Source: Callipepla californica brunnescens
Lineage: Eukaryota; Chordata; Aves; Galliformes; Odontophoridae
DNA length: 64,000 bases
Direction: 5' to 3'
NCBI GenBank assembly: GCA_023055505.1
Contig: JALIRH010000100.1
Location: 248,001-312,000, forward strand
Shown here: positions 34,323 to 43,795 of the stretch, one piece after another
Layout of the letters: each line of letters starts with the position of its first letter
Position numbering within the stretch: position 1 is the stretch's first letter
Translations under genes and position numbers: made by a program
Notes under the pieces: generated by a model
Databases searched by the model: none
What the model was told of the DNA's origin: nothing
The model's input: only the letters and a program-made list of their open reading frames with translations

Positions 34323-34517
34323 GTTGCTGAAAACTTTGTTCCTCCCTTGTTGGGTGCCGCTCTCATTGACTACCAGAGAAATGTTCCAGCTGCTAGAGAG
34401 CCTGCAGTACTGGGTGCTGTGGCTGTGGCTGTAAAGAAGCTGGGTGGGCACATCGCTGCTGAAATACCTCAGATCTTTGATGCTGTTTTTGAGTGCACGT
34501 TAAATATGATCAAGAAG
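34323..34517 (+). CDS. XPO1-like: XPO1-like exon d
   Basis: 65 codons, acceptor TTGATGTAG|GTT and donor AAGAAG|GTATTC. Encodes VAENFVPPLL, DYQRNVPAAREP and the HEAT-repeat helix AEIPQIFDAVFE. I could not find the next XPO1 exon between here and the telomere-like array at 35264. Confidence 0.82.
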
Positions 34518-35263
34518 GTATTCCTATGTAAATTTTGGATAACGGAAAAAAAAAGAAAAGGGATTTTATATTCAGGATATTGCAAGAAAGGGGGCAGGGC
34601 GTGTTATGCTATGTAGTTTACATAGCATTATTCTGTTGGGTGGAAATGAAGGTGAGGTTGATGAGCTGTGGCTGTCTGGGTGAATGTCTTGATCTCACTG
34701 ACTTAATTTCTTGATCCAGTTCTGGAATTAAATTCGGAGTTGTTTTTCTGTTCCAGGACCTTGGGATGTCGTGGTCCTGGAAGCTGAAGTCTACTTGAAG
34801 TATATTCATACGTCCTTTGAGTAGAAGTATTGATTAGTTCTTGAAGTATTTCTTTCCTGATTTCCGTAGCTGCTAGAGTTTCTGTGTTACGGTTTACAGC
34901 AGGTACTTGCACAATAGATGGGTGCCGTTTTGCAGCAGTGTGAATCAGAAAGTGTATCCCTGTAGTGGCCGGGTGCTTAACCGCTGAGGCCGTCTGTCCT
35001 GTGCCTGTGGAGCAAGTGGTAATTAATGTTGTGCACTGACCAAATGTGGTTCACCCTGCTGACACTGTGTAAGTCCAGCAAATGGTCTTCTCAATCTATG
35101 GTGGTGAAAGTATGGGGAAAAATGTTGCTGGGAATCTGGGAACTGCATGCTTTGTTTTGTTTTTAGATTTCCTTAAAGCTGAGATCTCCATGGTAAGCCA
35201 GATTTTCTCTCCCAGATTTTCACAGTGAAAAGGCTGTATGGATTCAGGCCTTTTCTGCGACTG
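34518..35263. other. Non-coding sequence after the last XPO1-like exon
   Basis: No convincing exon, transposon or tandem repeat seen. A short perfect hairpin (TGCTATGTA, 3-nt loop, TACATAGCA) lies near 34607-34627. Probably the start of the next XPO1-like intron, cut by the telomere-like array. Confidence 0.5.
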
Positions 35264-36640
35264 GTTAGGGTTAGGGTTTAGGCTAGGGTTAGGGTCAGCT
35301 TCAGGGTCAGGGTTAGGGCAAGGGTTAGGTTTTGGTGTAGATTTCGGTTTAGGGTAAGGGTTAGGGATAATTTGAGTGTTAGCGTCAGGGACAGAAGTAG
35401 GTGAAGTGTTCATGTTAGGAGTAGCATTAGGGTTAAGTTTAGGGTTAGGCTTAGGATTGGATTTGTATGTAGGGTTAGGGGTAGGGTTAGTTTGAGTGTC
35501 AGGGTGAGGTAAGGGGTAGGCCTCGGGTTTGGCTTTGTGTTAAGTAAAGGTTTAGGAATAGTTGTAGGGTTAGTGTTTGGATTAGGATTTGGTTTAATAT
35601 TAGGAACATGTTTTGGGATAGATTTAGGTGAGGGTTGTGGTGATCTGATGCTTTTGGTTAGGTTTAGGGTTGGGCTTCCACTTGGGTTTTGTGGTAGGGT
35701 CTGAGTTTGGGTTAGGGTTAGGGTAGAGTTAGAATTAGGATTTGGGAAATGCTTCGAGTTCTGTTTAGGGTAAGGATTAGTGTTAGATTTAGGGTTTGAG
35801 TTAGGGTTAGGATTATGGTTAGGACTAGGGTTCTGTTAGGTTTTGGGTTAGGGTTATGGGTAAGTTTGTTTTAGTACTAGGGTAAGGTTATGTTTAGGGT
35901 TAGGGTTACGATTAGGGAAAGATTGAGTGATACAGTGTTAGGGTAAGTTTAGGTTATGGAATAGGGTTAGGTGTAAGATTGGGTTTAGTAATAGGGTTAG
36001 GTTTAGATTCTGGGTTAGGGTTAGAGATAGGGAAAGGGTTTGGGATTGTTTTAGGTTTTGGATTAGGTTTAGGATTAGGGTTAGGGAAAAAGTTTTTCTC
36101 AGTTTTATGATTGTGTTTAGAGCTAGGATTAGGTTGAGTGTTCATGTTAGCATTAGGGGAAGTTTTAGGTTTAGGTTTAGGTTTAGGATGCGATCTGTGT
36201 TTAGGGTTAGGGGCAGGGTCAGTTTGAGTGTAAGGGTCAGATTAGGGTTAGGCCTCTGGTTAGGGTTAAGGTTAGGAATAGGATTAGGTTTCAGGTTAGT
36301 GTTAGGGTTAGGCCTGGGATTGCTGTTAGGGTTAGGTTAAGGTAAGTCTTGTGGTTAGGGTTAGGTGTAGGAAAAGGGTTTTGGGGATAGGGATAGTGTA
36401 TAGGTAAGGGTTAGAATTCGATTTAGGATTAGGCTTAGGGATAGGGTTTGTTTGAGTTCTAAGGTTAGATACAGCATTAGAACTAGGTTGAGTGTCAGTG
36501 TTAGGATTAGGGTTTGGGTTACTGTTGAGGATAGGAATAGGGATAGGTTTAGGGTTATGCTTAGGGTTCAGGCTAGGTACAGGGTTCGGGTTAGGTTTAA
36601 GGTGAGTGTTAGGCTTAGGGTAAGGATTGTGGTAAAAATG
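35264..36640. repeat. Degenerate telomere-like array, TTAGGG on the + strand (left block)
   Basis: TTAGGG-related repeats with many variants, opposite in orientation to the array at 262-10560. Words such as GATCTGATGCTTTTGGTTAG (near 35643) and the AGTTTTTCTC...GATCTGT stretch near 36090-36200 recur in the block at 42319-43750, so both belong to one higher-order family. Open frames rich in NPNPKPNP or RVRVRF are by-products. Confidence 0.92.
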
Positions 36641-36651
36641 AGTTCTCTACT

Positions 36652-37175
36652 TGTTAATCAAACCGACTCGAGACAGATGTGTCCGTGTTTTTCAGCGTGT
36701 TTTTTTTTCTGAGAACTATGTAGTTTGTAGAAGTCTCAAAAGAGATATATCGATGTTTTGTCTAAAAACTGTAGTTTGTGCAAGTTGGAGCCACAGCGCT
36801 TAGTTCTAACACCTGGACAATGAACAACAGATAGCAGTGACCTTTGGAGAAACTGCAAAAGAAAAAGAAGTGAAAATCTTCTCTTGAGCGCGCGTGATCG
36901 GAGCTGAGGAAAACTATGGCCTTCATCATCTCGATCGCCAGGAGGCAGAGAACGACCCCCAGATAACAGGCAGCGCAGCCCAGGAAGAGAAAGATAAGAC
37001 ATGAATGCAGAGATAAGGGACAATGAAAAGAGGGGTTGGGGGGCCCTGTTGAGCACCTCTGGTGCAGAGGAGACTCCCAGCCGCCCAGCGCTGTTCCGCT
37101 CATTTCTTGCTTGCTCAATAAATTCCTTACTGTTGGCAACAGTTGGTGCGTATCGTTCTCTTCACACCTCTAACA
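36652..37175 (+). repeat. 5' LTR of the class I provirus
   Basis: The 3' edge is set by the primer binding site: ...CTCTAACA, spacer ATT, then the PBS. The 5' edge is placed at TGTTA (36652), which pairs with the terminal TAACA; a start at 36719 is less likely. AATAAA at 37117-37122. Length about 524 bp. Confidence 0.65.
37117..37122 (+). promoter_or_regulatory. Polyadenylation signal in the class I LTR
   Basis: AATAAA about 50 bp before the LTR's 3' end, in a normal position. Confidence 0.7.
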
Positions 37176-37178
37176 ATT

Positions 37179-37196
37179 TGGTGCCGTGACTCGGAT
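37179..37196 (+). promoter_or_regulatory. Primer binding site, tRNA-His type
   Basis: TGGTGCCGTGACTCGGAT, the complement of the 3' end of tRNA-His, as known from RTVL-H/HERV-H-type class I elements. It lies 3 nt after the LTR. Confidence 0.85.
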
Positions 37197-37273
37197 CCAG
37201 GCGACTCTGCTGTGGAATTCCCACTCCAGGGGAGCACCCCGTCTTCGGACGGCCCCTGGGCTGGGGAACTTCT

Positions 37274-38730
37274 GTGCAGAGACCTGTAGCTCCAAACTCT
37301 AGGTACAGCTCGCAGGTAAAGCTACCGGACATACCACTAGAAAGTCCCCTAGGTTTAATGTTAAAACATTGGGGTGATTCTCCCTCTAGACGAGGAAAGA
37401 GTGAGGTGAAGATGGTACATGACTGTATGGAGGTATGGGGAGGAAAGCAGAGAAGGGCAGATCAGCTGTTCTGGCCAGTATTTGGGTCCTTTGAGGACCG
37501 GATCTGCCAGGCTCTAAACGCTTATGCAAATGAAAAACAGCCTTTGAATCTGGAAGATGGTGAGTATGCAAATGATGTGTAGAATCTGATATTGGAACCT
37601 TTCTGTTCCCCCTAATTAAAAAAAGGAATACAACAGAGGAGGACATTATACACTATCCCCCCGCCTTACGCTCCCCCCGAACAGAATCCAGCGGCTCCGC
37701 CGGAGCAAGCTGAATCTGACTTGGGAGATGAACCTGAATGTGAACCCCTAGACTTCCCTAGGAGAAGGATCACTAGAAGGCAAGCTAGGCAGGAGAGGGG
37801 TCAAGGAGGAAACGTTCTCCCTTGAAGAGAAATACCTGTAGCTACCGGAGGATCAAAGCCAGGAGCTGGCTATGTTTCAGTTCCCTTCAACTCAGGAGAT
37901 ACATAAGGGAATTTCAGAAGGAGATGGGGAATTTGCTGGAGGATCCTTGAGGGGTCTCCGAGAGGCTAGATCAATCTTCAGGTCCCAACCATTAAACTTG
38001 GGATGAAACACAGGCAATTTTGGGCATACTATTTAGAGCAGAAGAAAGGGATATGATCAGGAGGGCAGGTACGTGAATCTGGGATCAGCAACACCCGGCT
38101 GGCCCAGGAGCAGATCTAAAGTGACCCTTACAGCGGCCCAATTGGGATAATCAGAGCCAGGAACATGGTACTCACATGGCAGATTTGCGAGTTCTTATTA
38201 TTCAAGGGATTAGAGAATCTGTCCCTCGGGGACAGAATATCAATAAGGCAAATAAGGCAAGCAACGGAAAAAAGATGAAACTCCTACTGAGTGGTTAGAG
38301 AGACTATGCAGAAATGTACAGTTCTATTCAGGATTAGATCCTGCTACCCCGTGGGGCGAGCTCTCCTGAAAACGCGGTTTGTAGCTAGGTCCTGGACAGA
38401 TATTGGAAGGAAACTAGAGAAGCTGGAGGACTGGCAGGAGAGAGGATTAGATGAATTGCTGAGAGAGGCTCAGAAAGTATACGTTAAGGAGAGAGGAGGA
38501 GACTCAGAAGAGGCAAGCTGGAAGTCTGATAGCCGCGGTAAGAGAAGGACAGAAGGGGGCGTTCCAGGCAAGGAGAAGAGGGAATATTCCTCGGGCAGAA
38601 AATGCGCTTCAACCCAAGCAGAACAGACCCAGAGATATGAGGACAGTTGAATGCTTCTACTGTCAGAAAAAGGGACACATGAAGAAAGACTGTAGAAAGA
38701 GAATCTGGGACGAGCAAATGTTTCAGGAGG
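37274..38730 (+). pseudogene. gag: Class I gag remains (matrix, capsid, nucleocapsid)
   Basis: The matrix-like start contains SPLGLMLKHWGD and LFWPVFGSFEDRI. The capsid end contains DIGRKLEKLEDWQERG. One CCHC zinc knuckle (C-X2-C-X4-H-X4-C) lies at 38652-38693 with CFYCQKKGHMKKDC. The segments lie in different frames with stops between them, so no full-length protein is possible. Confidence 0.8.
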
Positions 38731-38753
38731 ACTGAGGGGGTCAGGGACTCTAT

Positions 38754-39050
38754 GTGCTGGGGACCTGGGAAAGAAACAAGCCCTTGATAAAATTGAAATT
38801 GGGTTCTCAGCGTCAGGAAATGGAATTTTTGGTAGAGTCTGGGGCAGAAAGATCGACTGTTCAATATTTACCTCGAGGATGTTCTTTATCCTCGGAAGAG
38901 CTACAAGTAATTGGAACAAAAGGGGAACCTTTTATGGTACCTGTTGTAAAGCAGGTAGAAATAGAATCACCTAGCACCTATGGAACTGAGTCTTTTTTAT
39001 TGGTACCTGAAGCAGAATAGAATTTGCTAGGGAGAGATTGAATTGTGGAG
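38754..39050 (+). pseudogene. pro: Class I retroviral protease, active-site Asp replaced
   Basis: The retropepsin pattern is LVESGAERS, where the family has Asp at the Glu encoded by 38835-38837. A C-terminal LLGRD segment follows near 39028. A TAG before LLGRD and a stop after it interrupt the frame. The loss of the catalytic Asp and the stops mark it as dead. Confidence 0.78.
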
Positions 39051-39059
39051 TTAGGAATA

Positions 39060-40980
39060 CATTTGGAAGTAAAAGATAGAGAATTAACTGTTCAGCAACG
39101 TACTCTAACGATAGAAGATGAGGCTAGAATTAACCCAGAAGTTTGGTAGAGTCCAGAATCAGTAGGGAAGTTAGACATAGAACCCTTTGAAGTGATTCTA
39201 AAGGACCCAGGCATTCCAATTAGGGTGAAACAATATCCCATTTCACAGGAAGGTAAATCAGGGCTACAACCTGAAATGGAGAGATTAATATCTAAAGAAC
39301 TATTAGAGCCTTGTATGTCTCCCTAGAATACTCCCATACTCCATGTAAAAAAAAAAACCTTATGGCACATACAGATTGGTCCACGACTCAAGGGAAATTA
39401 AGGAGAGAACAATTCCCCGCTTCCCAGTAGTGGCAAACCCCTATATGCTGCTCGGTCAATTGAAGCCAGAATCTCAGTAGTATAGTGGAATTGATTTCAA
39501 GGATGCTTTTTGGACCTGCCCCCTGACGGCAGAATGCAGAGACTACTTTGTCTTCGAGTGGGAAGATCCAAACCCCCATAGAAAACAACAACTCAGAGGG
39601 ACAGTGCTCCCACAGGGATTCACAGAATCCCTAACTTGTTTGGGCAAGCCCTTGAGCAAGTACTAAAAACTGATGAACTAAACCCACAGGCAACCTTAGT
39701 GCAATATGTAGATGACTTACTATTAGCTGGAGCAGGCGAGGAGACAGTTAGACAGGAGAGCATTAAACTATTGCATTTCTTTGGTTCAAAGGGGTTCCAA
39801 GTTTCAAAGGCAAAATGCCAATTTACAGAAGAGGAAGTGAAATATTTGGGACATTGGTTAAGCAAGGGAAATAAGACATTAGATCCAGAACGGGCAAATG
39901 GGATTTGATCTTGAAAAGCCCCAAGAGGCAAGAGGCAGGTGAGGCAGATGTTAGGGCTGCTAGGATGCTGTCGACAATGGATTGAGAATGATAGCAGTAA
40001 GGTAAAGCTTTTATAGCAGAAACTAGTACAAGATGGCTGAAGAAAGTGGAGCCAGGAGGATGAGCAAAGATTAGAAGACTTCAAGGTAGATCTTCTTCAT
40101 GCACCAGCGTTAAGCTTACCTGATCTAAAAAGCCCATTTTCCCTTTTTGTAAATACAGACGAAGGGATCGCTTTTGGAGTAGTGAGCCAGGAATGGGCCG
40201 GGAAGAAGAAGCCAGCAGGATACTTTTCAAAACTCTTGGATCCCGTTAGCCGTGGGTGGCCTACCTGTCTACGAGCAATAGTTGCTGTAGCTCTGTTAGT
40301 AGAAGAAGCAGGGAAGATGACTTTCAGGGGTGAATTACAAGTGTATAGTCCACATGACAATAAGGGGAGTACTCCAAGAAAAAGCAGAGAAGTGGATTAC
40401 AGATGCTAGACTATTGAAATAGGAAGGAATCCTAATCCATTCTCCTCAATTAGAAATAGAAACTCCAAGTTTGCCAAATCCTGCTCAATTTTTCTATGGG
40501 GAACCAGATGAAGATTTAAGCCATGATTGCATTCAGTGTATAGAGTATCAGGCTAAAAGAGGGGAGGACTTAGAAGAGGAGAAGTTATTAGAAGGGGGCA
40601 AATGATTTGTAGATGGCTCCTCCCGGGTGGTAGAAGGAAAAGGAAAATCAGGGGATGCTCTACTAAACGGGAAAACATTTCCAGTAATTGAATCGGGAGC
40701 ATTGGACAGAACGTGGTCAGCTCAGGCTGTGAAATTCTATACAATCCTTACAGCCCTTCAAATGTTGAAAGGAAGCATTGGGACTATCTCTACAGATTCT
40801 AGGTATGCGTATGGGGTAGTCCATACCTTGGGAAAAAGATGGGAGGAAAGAGGATTGGTAAACTCACCCGGGAAAGGGTTAATTCACCAGTCGTTAAGAA
40901 GACAAACTCTGAGGGCAAGAAGAGAACCAGAGAAAAGCGCAGTAGTACACGGAAAGGCACCAGAGGGCGATGTCGGCTGA
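39060..40980 (+). pseudogene. pol: Class I reverse transcriptase and RNase H, broken
   Basis: The RT fingers part includes IRVKQYPIS. YVDD lies at 39705-39716 in the intact stretch 39636-39908. The connection has KYLGHWLSKG. RNase H follows from about 40610, with a DGSSRVVEGKG opening and TDSRYAYGV near 40790. At the usual catalytic Glu position the reading is AQAVKFYT (Lys). Stops and frameshifts occur throughout. Confidence 0.8.
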
Positions 40981-42128
40981 AATAAGGGGAACTAATTTTG
41001 CTGATGAAGAAGCGAAAAGAGCGGCTCCGACAAATGGAGGTTGAGGAAAAGGAGGGAAAATGGTTATTAGCTGATGGAAGAGAGGTAATCCCTAAAGCTT
41101 GGAGAAGATGAGGAGAATTTCCTAAGCAGACTCATTGCGGGCTTCAGGCCTTGGTGGACCAATTCACAATGAAATAGATGTGTATAGGCATTTCTAGCAT
41201 AGCCAAAGGAATTGTAGATCATTGTATGATTTGGAGGAAAGGAAAGAAACAACAACTGAGGGAAAAAATACAGGGAGGAAGGGAATGGGCTGTCAGACCT
41301 TTTGCTCAAATGCAGATAGACTTCACAGATCTCCCCAGGGTTGGAAGATAGAAGTACTTCTTAGGAAGAATCGCCCATTGAACACATTTTCTGGAGGCCT
41401 ACCCCACCGCTAGGGCAACAGCCCAGACAGTAATCAAGACATTGTTCGAACATATTATCCCCAGATATGGGAACATGGAAGTTGCAGATTCAGCTAGAGA
41501 CCCTCACTTTGTATTAAAGGCAGTGTAAGAGGCTTTAGCTCCAATGGGGACCAAATGGGAATATCGCACCCCATGGCACCCACAGAGCTCTGGAAAAGTA
41601 GAAAGGTCGAATGGGGAACTTCCAAAGCGGCTTACTAAAGGAATGATTGAAACCAAGATGTCTTGGATGAAGTGTTTGCCACTGGCACTACTTAACTGAA
41701 GAACAGAACGAAGAAGAGAGACTGGAATATCACCTTTTGAAATGGGATATGGAATGCCATATGATTTAGAACTCCCATCGGAACATCCCAAGGTAGAAGA
41801 AAATACAGGAATATTGAATTGAAATGAATAAGAGAAGGAATGAATGAAGAATGGAAGGACTGGTGGTCCAACGGCCTCCGCTAGATATGGCAATACATGG
41901 AATCAGTCCAGGAGACAAGGTTTAAATTAAAACGTGGAAAGAGTCATCTCTAACTCCCCGCTGGGAAGGACCTTTTCTTGTTTTATTAGCAACAGAAACA
42001 GCCATCCGGACAGCTGAGCGCAGATGGATCCATGCAAGCCATGTGAAAGGACCAATCCGTGACACAGGACCCCAGTGGGAGGTGTCCAAGACTTCGGACG
42101 ATCTACAAACCACTCTAAGAAAAATGTA
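40981..42128 (+). pseudogene. Class I integrase, broken
   Basis: The catalytic core shows FAQMQIDFTD (Asp codon 41319-41321) and PWHPQSSGKVERSNG (Glu codon 41601-41603). The middle Asp region reads VADSARDPHF. The C-terminal domain (about 41935-42126) has [16 protein letters not shown] and IHASHVKGP, a layout typical of gammaretroviral integrase. Stops within each domain show decay. Confidence 0.78.
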
Positions 42129-42129
42129 A

Positions 42130-42132
42130 AAC

Positions 42133-42163
<31 letters not shown>

Positions 42164-42168
42164 AACAG
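42130..42168. repeat. T-rich (TTTTG)n run
   Basis: CGTTTTTTTG followed by repeated TTTTG. It marks the end of recognisable integrase sequence. Confidence 0.85.
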
Positions 42169-42318
42169 ACGAGAAAACTCAGTCATTTCCTTGTACGCTT
42201 TGTATGTATATTGTATATGTATTGTGCATTGTATCCGATGAAGATTGGTGAATTCGCTCTTCCTATGAATTCCATTTAGGATTTCACTTTGCTTCAAATA
42301 AGGGGAAGGATGCATTTG
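42169..42318. other. Unassigned sequence between the provirus and the telomere-like array
   Basis: AT-rich, with TGTATATTGTATATG, and no open frame of note. It could be leftover provirus sequence after integrase or older flank. No LTR similarity to 36652-37175 seen. Confidence 0.5.
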
Positions 42319-43750
42319 AGTGTAGGTGTCAGGTTAGGGTTGTGGTAATCTGATGCTTTGGGTTAGGTTTAGGGTTTGTTTTAGGATTAGGTTAGGGTTA
42401 TTTTTTTGTGTAGCTGAAGGTTTAGTGCAAGGGCTAGGGTTCTCTTTAGTTTGAGGTTCAGAGAAGGCTTAGGGTTAAGGTTAGGCTTAGGGTTAGGGTA
42501 AGATTTAGGTTTAGGATTAAGGTTAGAGTTCGGGTTAGGTTTAGGGTTAGGTTTTGGATTAGGGATAGGGTTAGGTTTTGGTGTAGATGAAGGTTTAGAG
42601 TATGGGGTAGAGCTCTCTTTAGTTTTAGGATCAGAGAAGGGTTACGCCTTGCTTGGGTACAGGATAGAGTAAGGGGGAGGGTTAGGATTTGATTTAGGGT
42701 TGGTTTTGGGTCTAGGTTAGTTTGAGTGTTAGGCTGAGAGAAGGGGTAGGCCTTGGGTTGGGTTCTGGCTTAGTGTTAGGTTAGGAATAGGTTTGGCGTT
42801 TGGATTGGGTTTGGGGTTAGAAGTAGGGATAGGTTAGGTGAGATCTGCGGTAATCTGATGCTTAGCTTTAGGTTTAGGGTTGGGCTTTGAGTTGGGGTTG
42901 GTTTTAGGGTCAGATTTCGATTGAAGGCAGACTTAGAGTCACAATGAGGCTAATGGTCAGGGTTTGATATACGGTTAGAGTAAGGTTTAGGTTGACTTTA
43001 AGTGTCAGGTTTGGAAAATGGTAGGCATTGCTTTTGGTGTGGTGTTTGCCTTGGGTTTAGGAATTGGAATAGGGTATGAGGACCATCAGATAGCTAGGGT
43101 AAGTCTTAGTGTTAGGGTTGGGGTTAGAGTTGAGGTGAGGGTTGTGGTAATCTGATGCTATGTGTCAGGTTTAGGCTTGGGCATCAACTTGGGGTTGGTG
43201 TTAAAGTAGGAGTTTTTGCTTGGGTTCCGCTTCTGCTAGGGATAGATTTCTGTTTAGGGAAAGGGTTGGTCTTAGGGTAAGTGTTAGGTTTCCGGTTAGG
43301 GTTCAGAATAGAATGAGGGGCAAGGTAAGGCTTTGTGCTCGGGTTAGGGCTTGGGTTTTGGTTCGGATTAGGGTAAGTGTTTGGGTTAGGGTTAGGATAA
43401 GAATTAGTGTTAGGTTTAGTGTCAGGGGTGGGTTTTGGTGTTGATTGAGTTTTATGGTAAGGGGTAGTGAAAGTGGGTCAGGGTAGGGTTCAGCATTGGG
43501 TTAGAGCTATGGAAAGGGTTTGGGATTCTTTGAGGTTTCGGATTCGATTTCGGATTAGGGTTAGGGAGAAAGTGTTTCTCAATGTGATGATTCTATTTAG
43601 GGATAGGATTAGGTTGAGTGTTGATGTTAGCATGAAGTTGAGGTTTAGGGTTAGGTTTAGGTTTCGGATTTGATCTGTATGTAGGGATTGAGGCAGGGTT
43701 AGCTGGTGCGTAAGGGTGAGAGTAGGGTGAGGTTTAGCTTTAGCGTATGT
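42319..43750. repeat. Degenerate telomere-like array, TTAGGG on the + strand (right block)
   Basis: Same family as 35264-36640. The marker GTGGTAATCTGATGCT occurs near 42342, 42849 (variant) and 43145, which points to a superimposed period of roughly 300-500 bp. It ends abruptly at 43750, where the 590-bp satellite begins. Confidence 0.92.
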
Positions 43751-43795
43751 GTTGGAATAGGACCGATGCCGGCTGATTAGAGAAGGCGCTATTGA

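Larger units (their letters stand above)
31841..34517 (+). pseudogene. XPO1-like: Exportin-1-like gene fragment, four exons with introns
   Basis: Exons 31841-31939, 32256-32439, 33838-33944 and 34323-34517 total 585 nt (195 codons) and stay in one open frame across three GT-AG introns of 316, 1398 and 378 bp. Recognisable segments are QTDRTVQEHLIEK, FVIQLGRIDLDML, ISGWVSRSNDPQM, IDYQRNVPAAREP and AEIPQIFDAVFECTLNMI. XPO1 (CRM1) is the HEAT-repeat receptor that exports leucine-rich NES cargo from the nucleus with RanGTP; this piece matches its middle, very roughly residues 570-770. Many substitutions set it apart from conserved vertebrate XPO1. No exons were found on either side before the repeats, so it is probably a truncated paralogue, though a longer active gene is not excluded. 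Confidence 0.82.
36652..42128 (+). mobile_element. Decayed class I (gammaretrovirus-like) provirus, no env, no 3' LTR
   Basis: Order: LTR, tRNA-His-type primer binding site, gag with one zinc knuckle, protease, RT with YVDD, RNase H, integrase ending in a gammaretroviral-type C-terminal domain. Many stops and frameshifts break every gene. After integrase there is a short T-rich run and then about 150 bp of unassigned sequence; no env and no second LTR. It is flanked on both sides by TTAGGG-type array, so it probably inserted into that array and then lost its 3' part. Confidence 0.85.

Noticed and set aside
34607..34627. Perfect 9-bp hairpin
   Set aside because: Isolated, in AT-rich intron-like DNA, no sign of function.
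35096..36712. Frames rich in NPNPKPNP and RVRVRF
   Set aside because: Translation of degenerate TTAGGG/CCCTAA.
42169..42318. Start of env after integrase
   Set aside because: No open frame, signal peptide or env motif visible.
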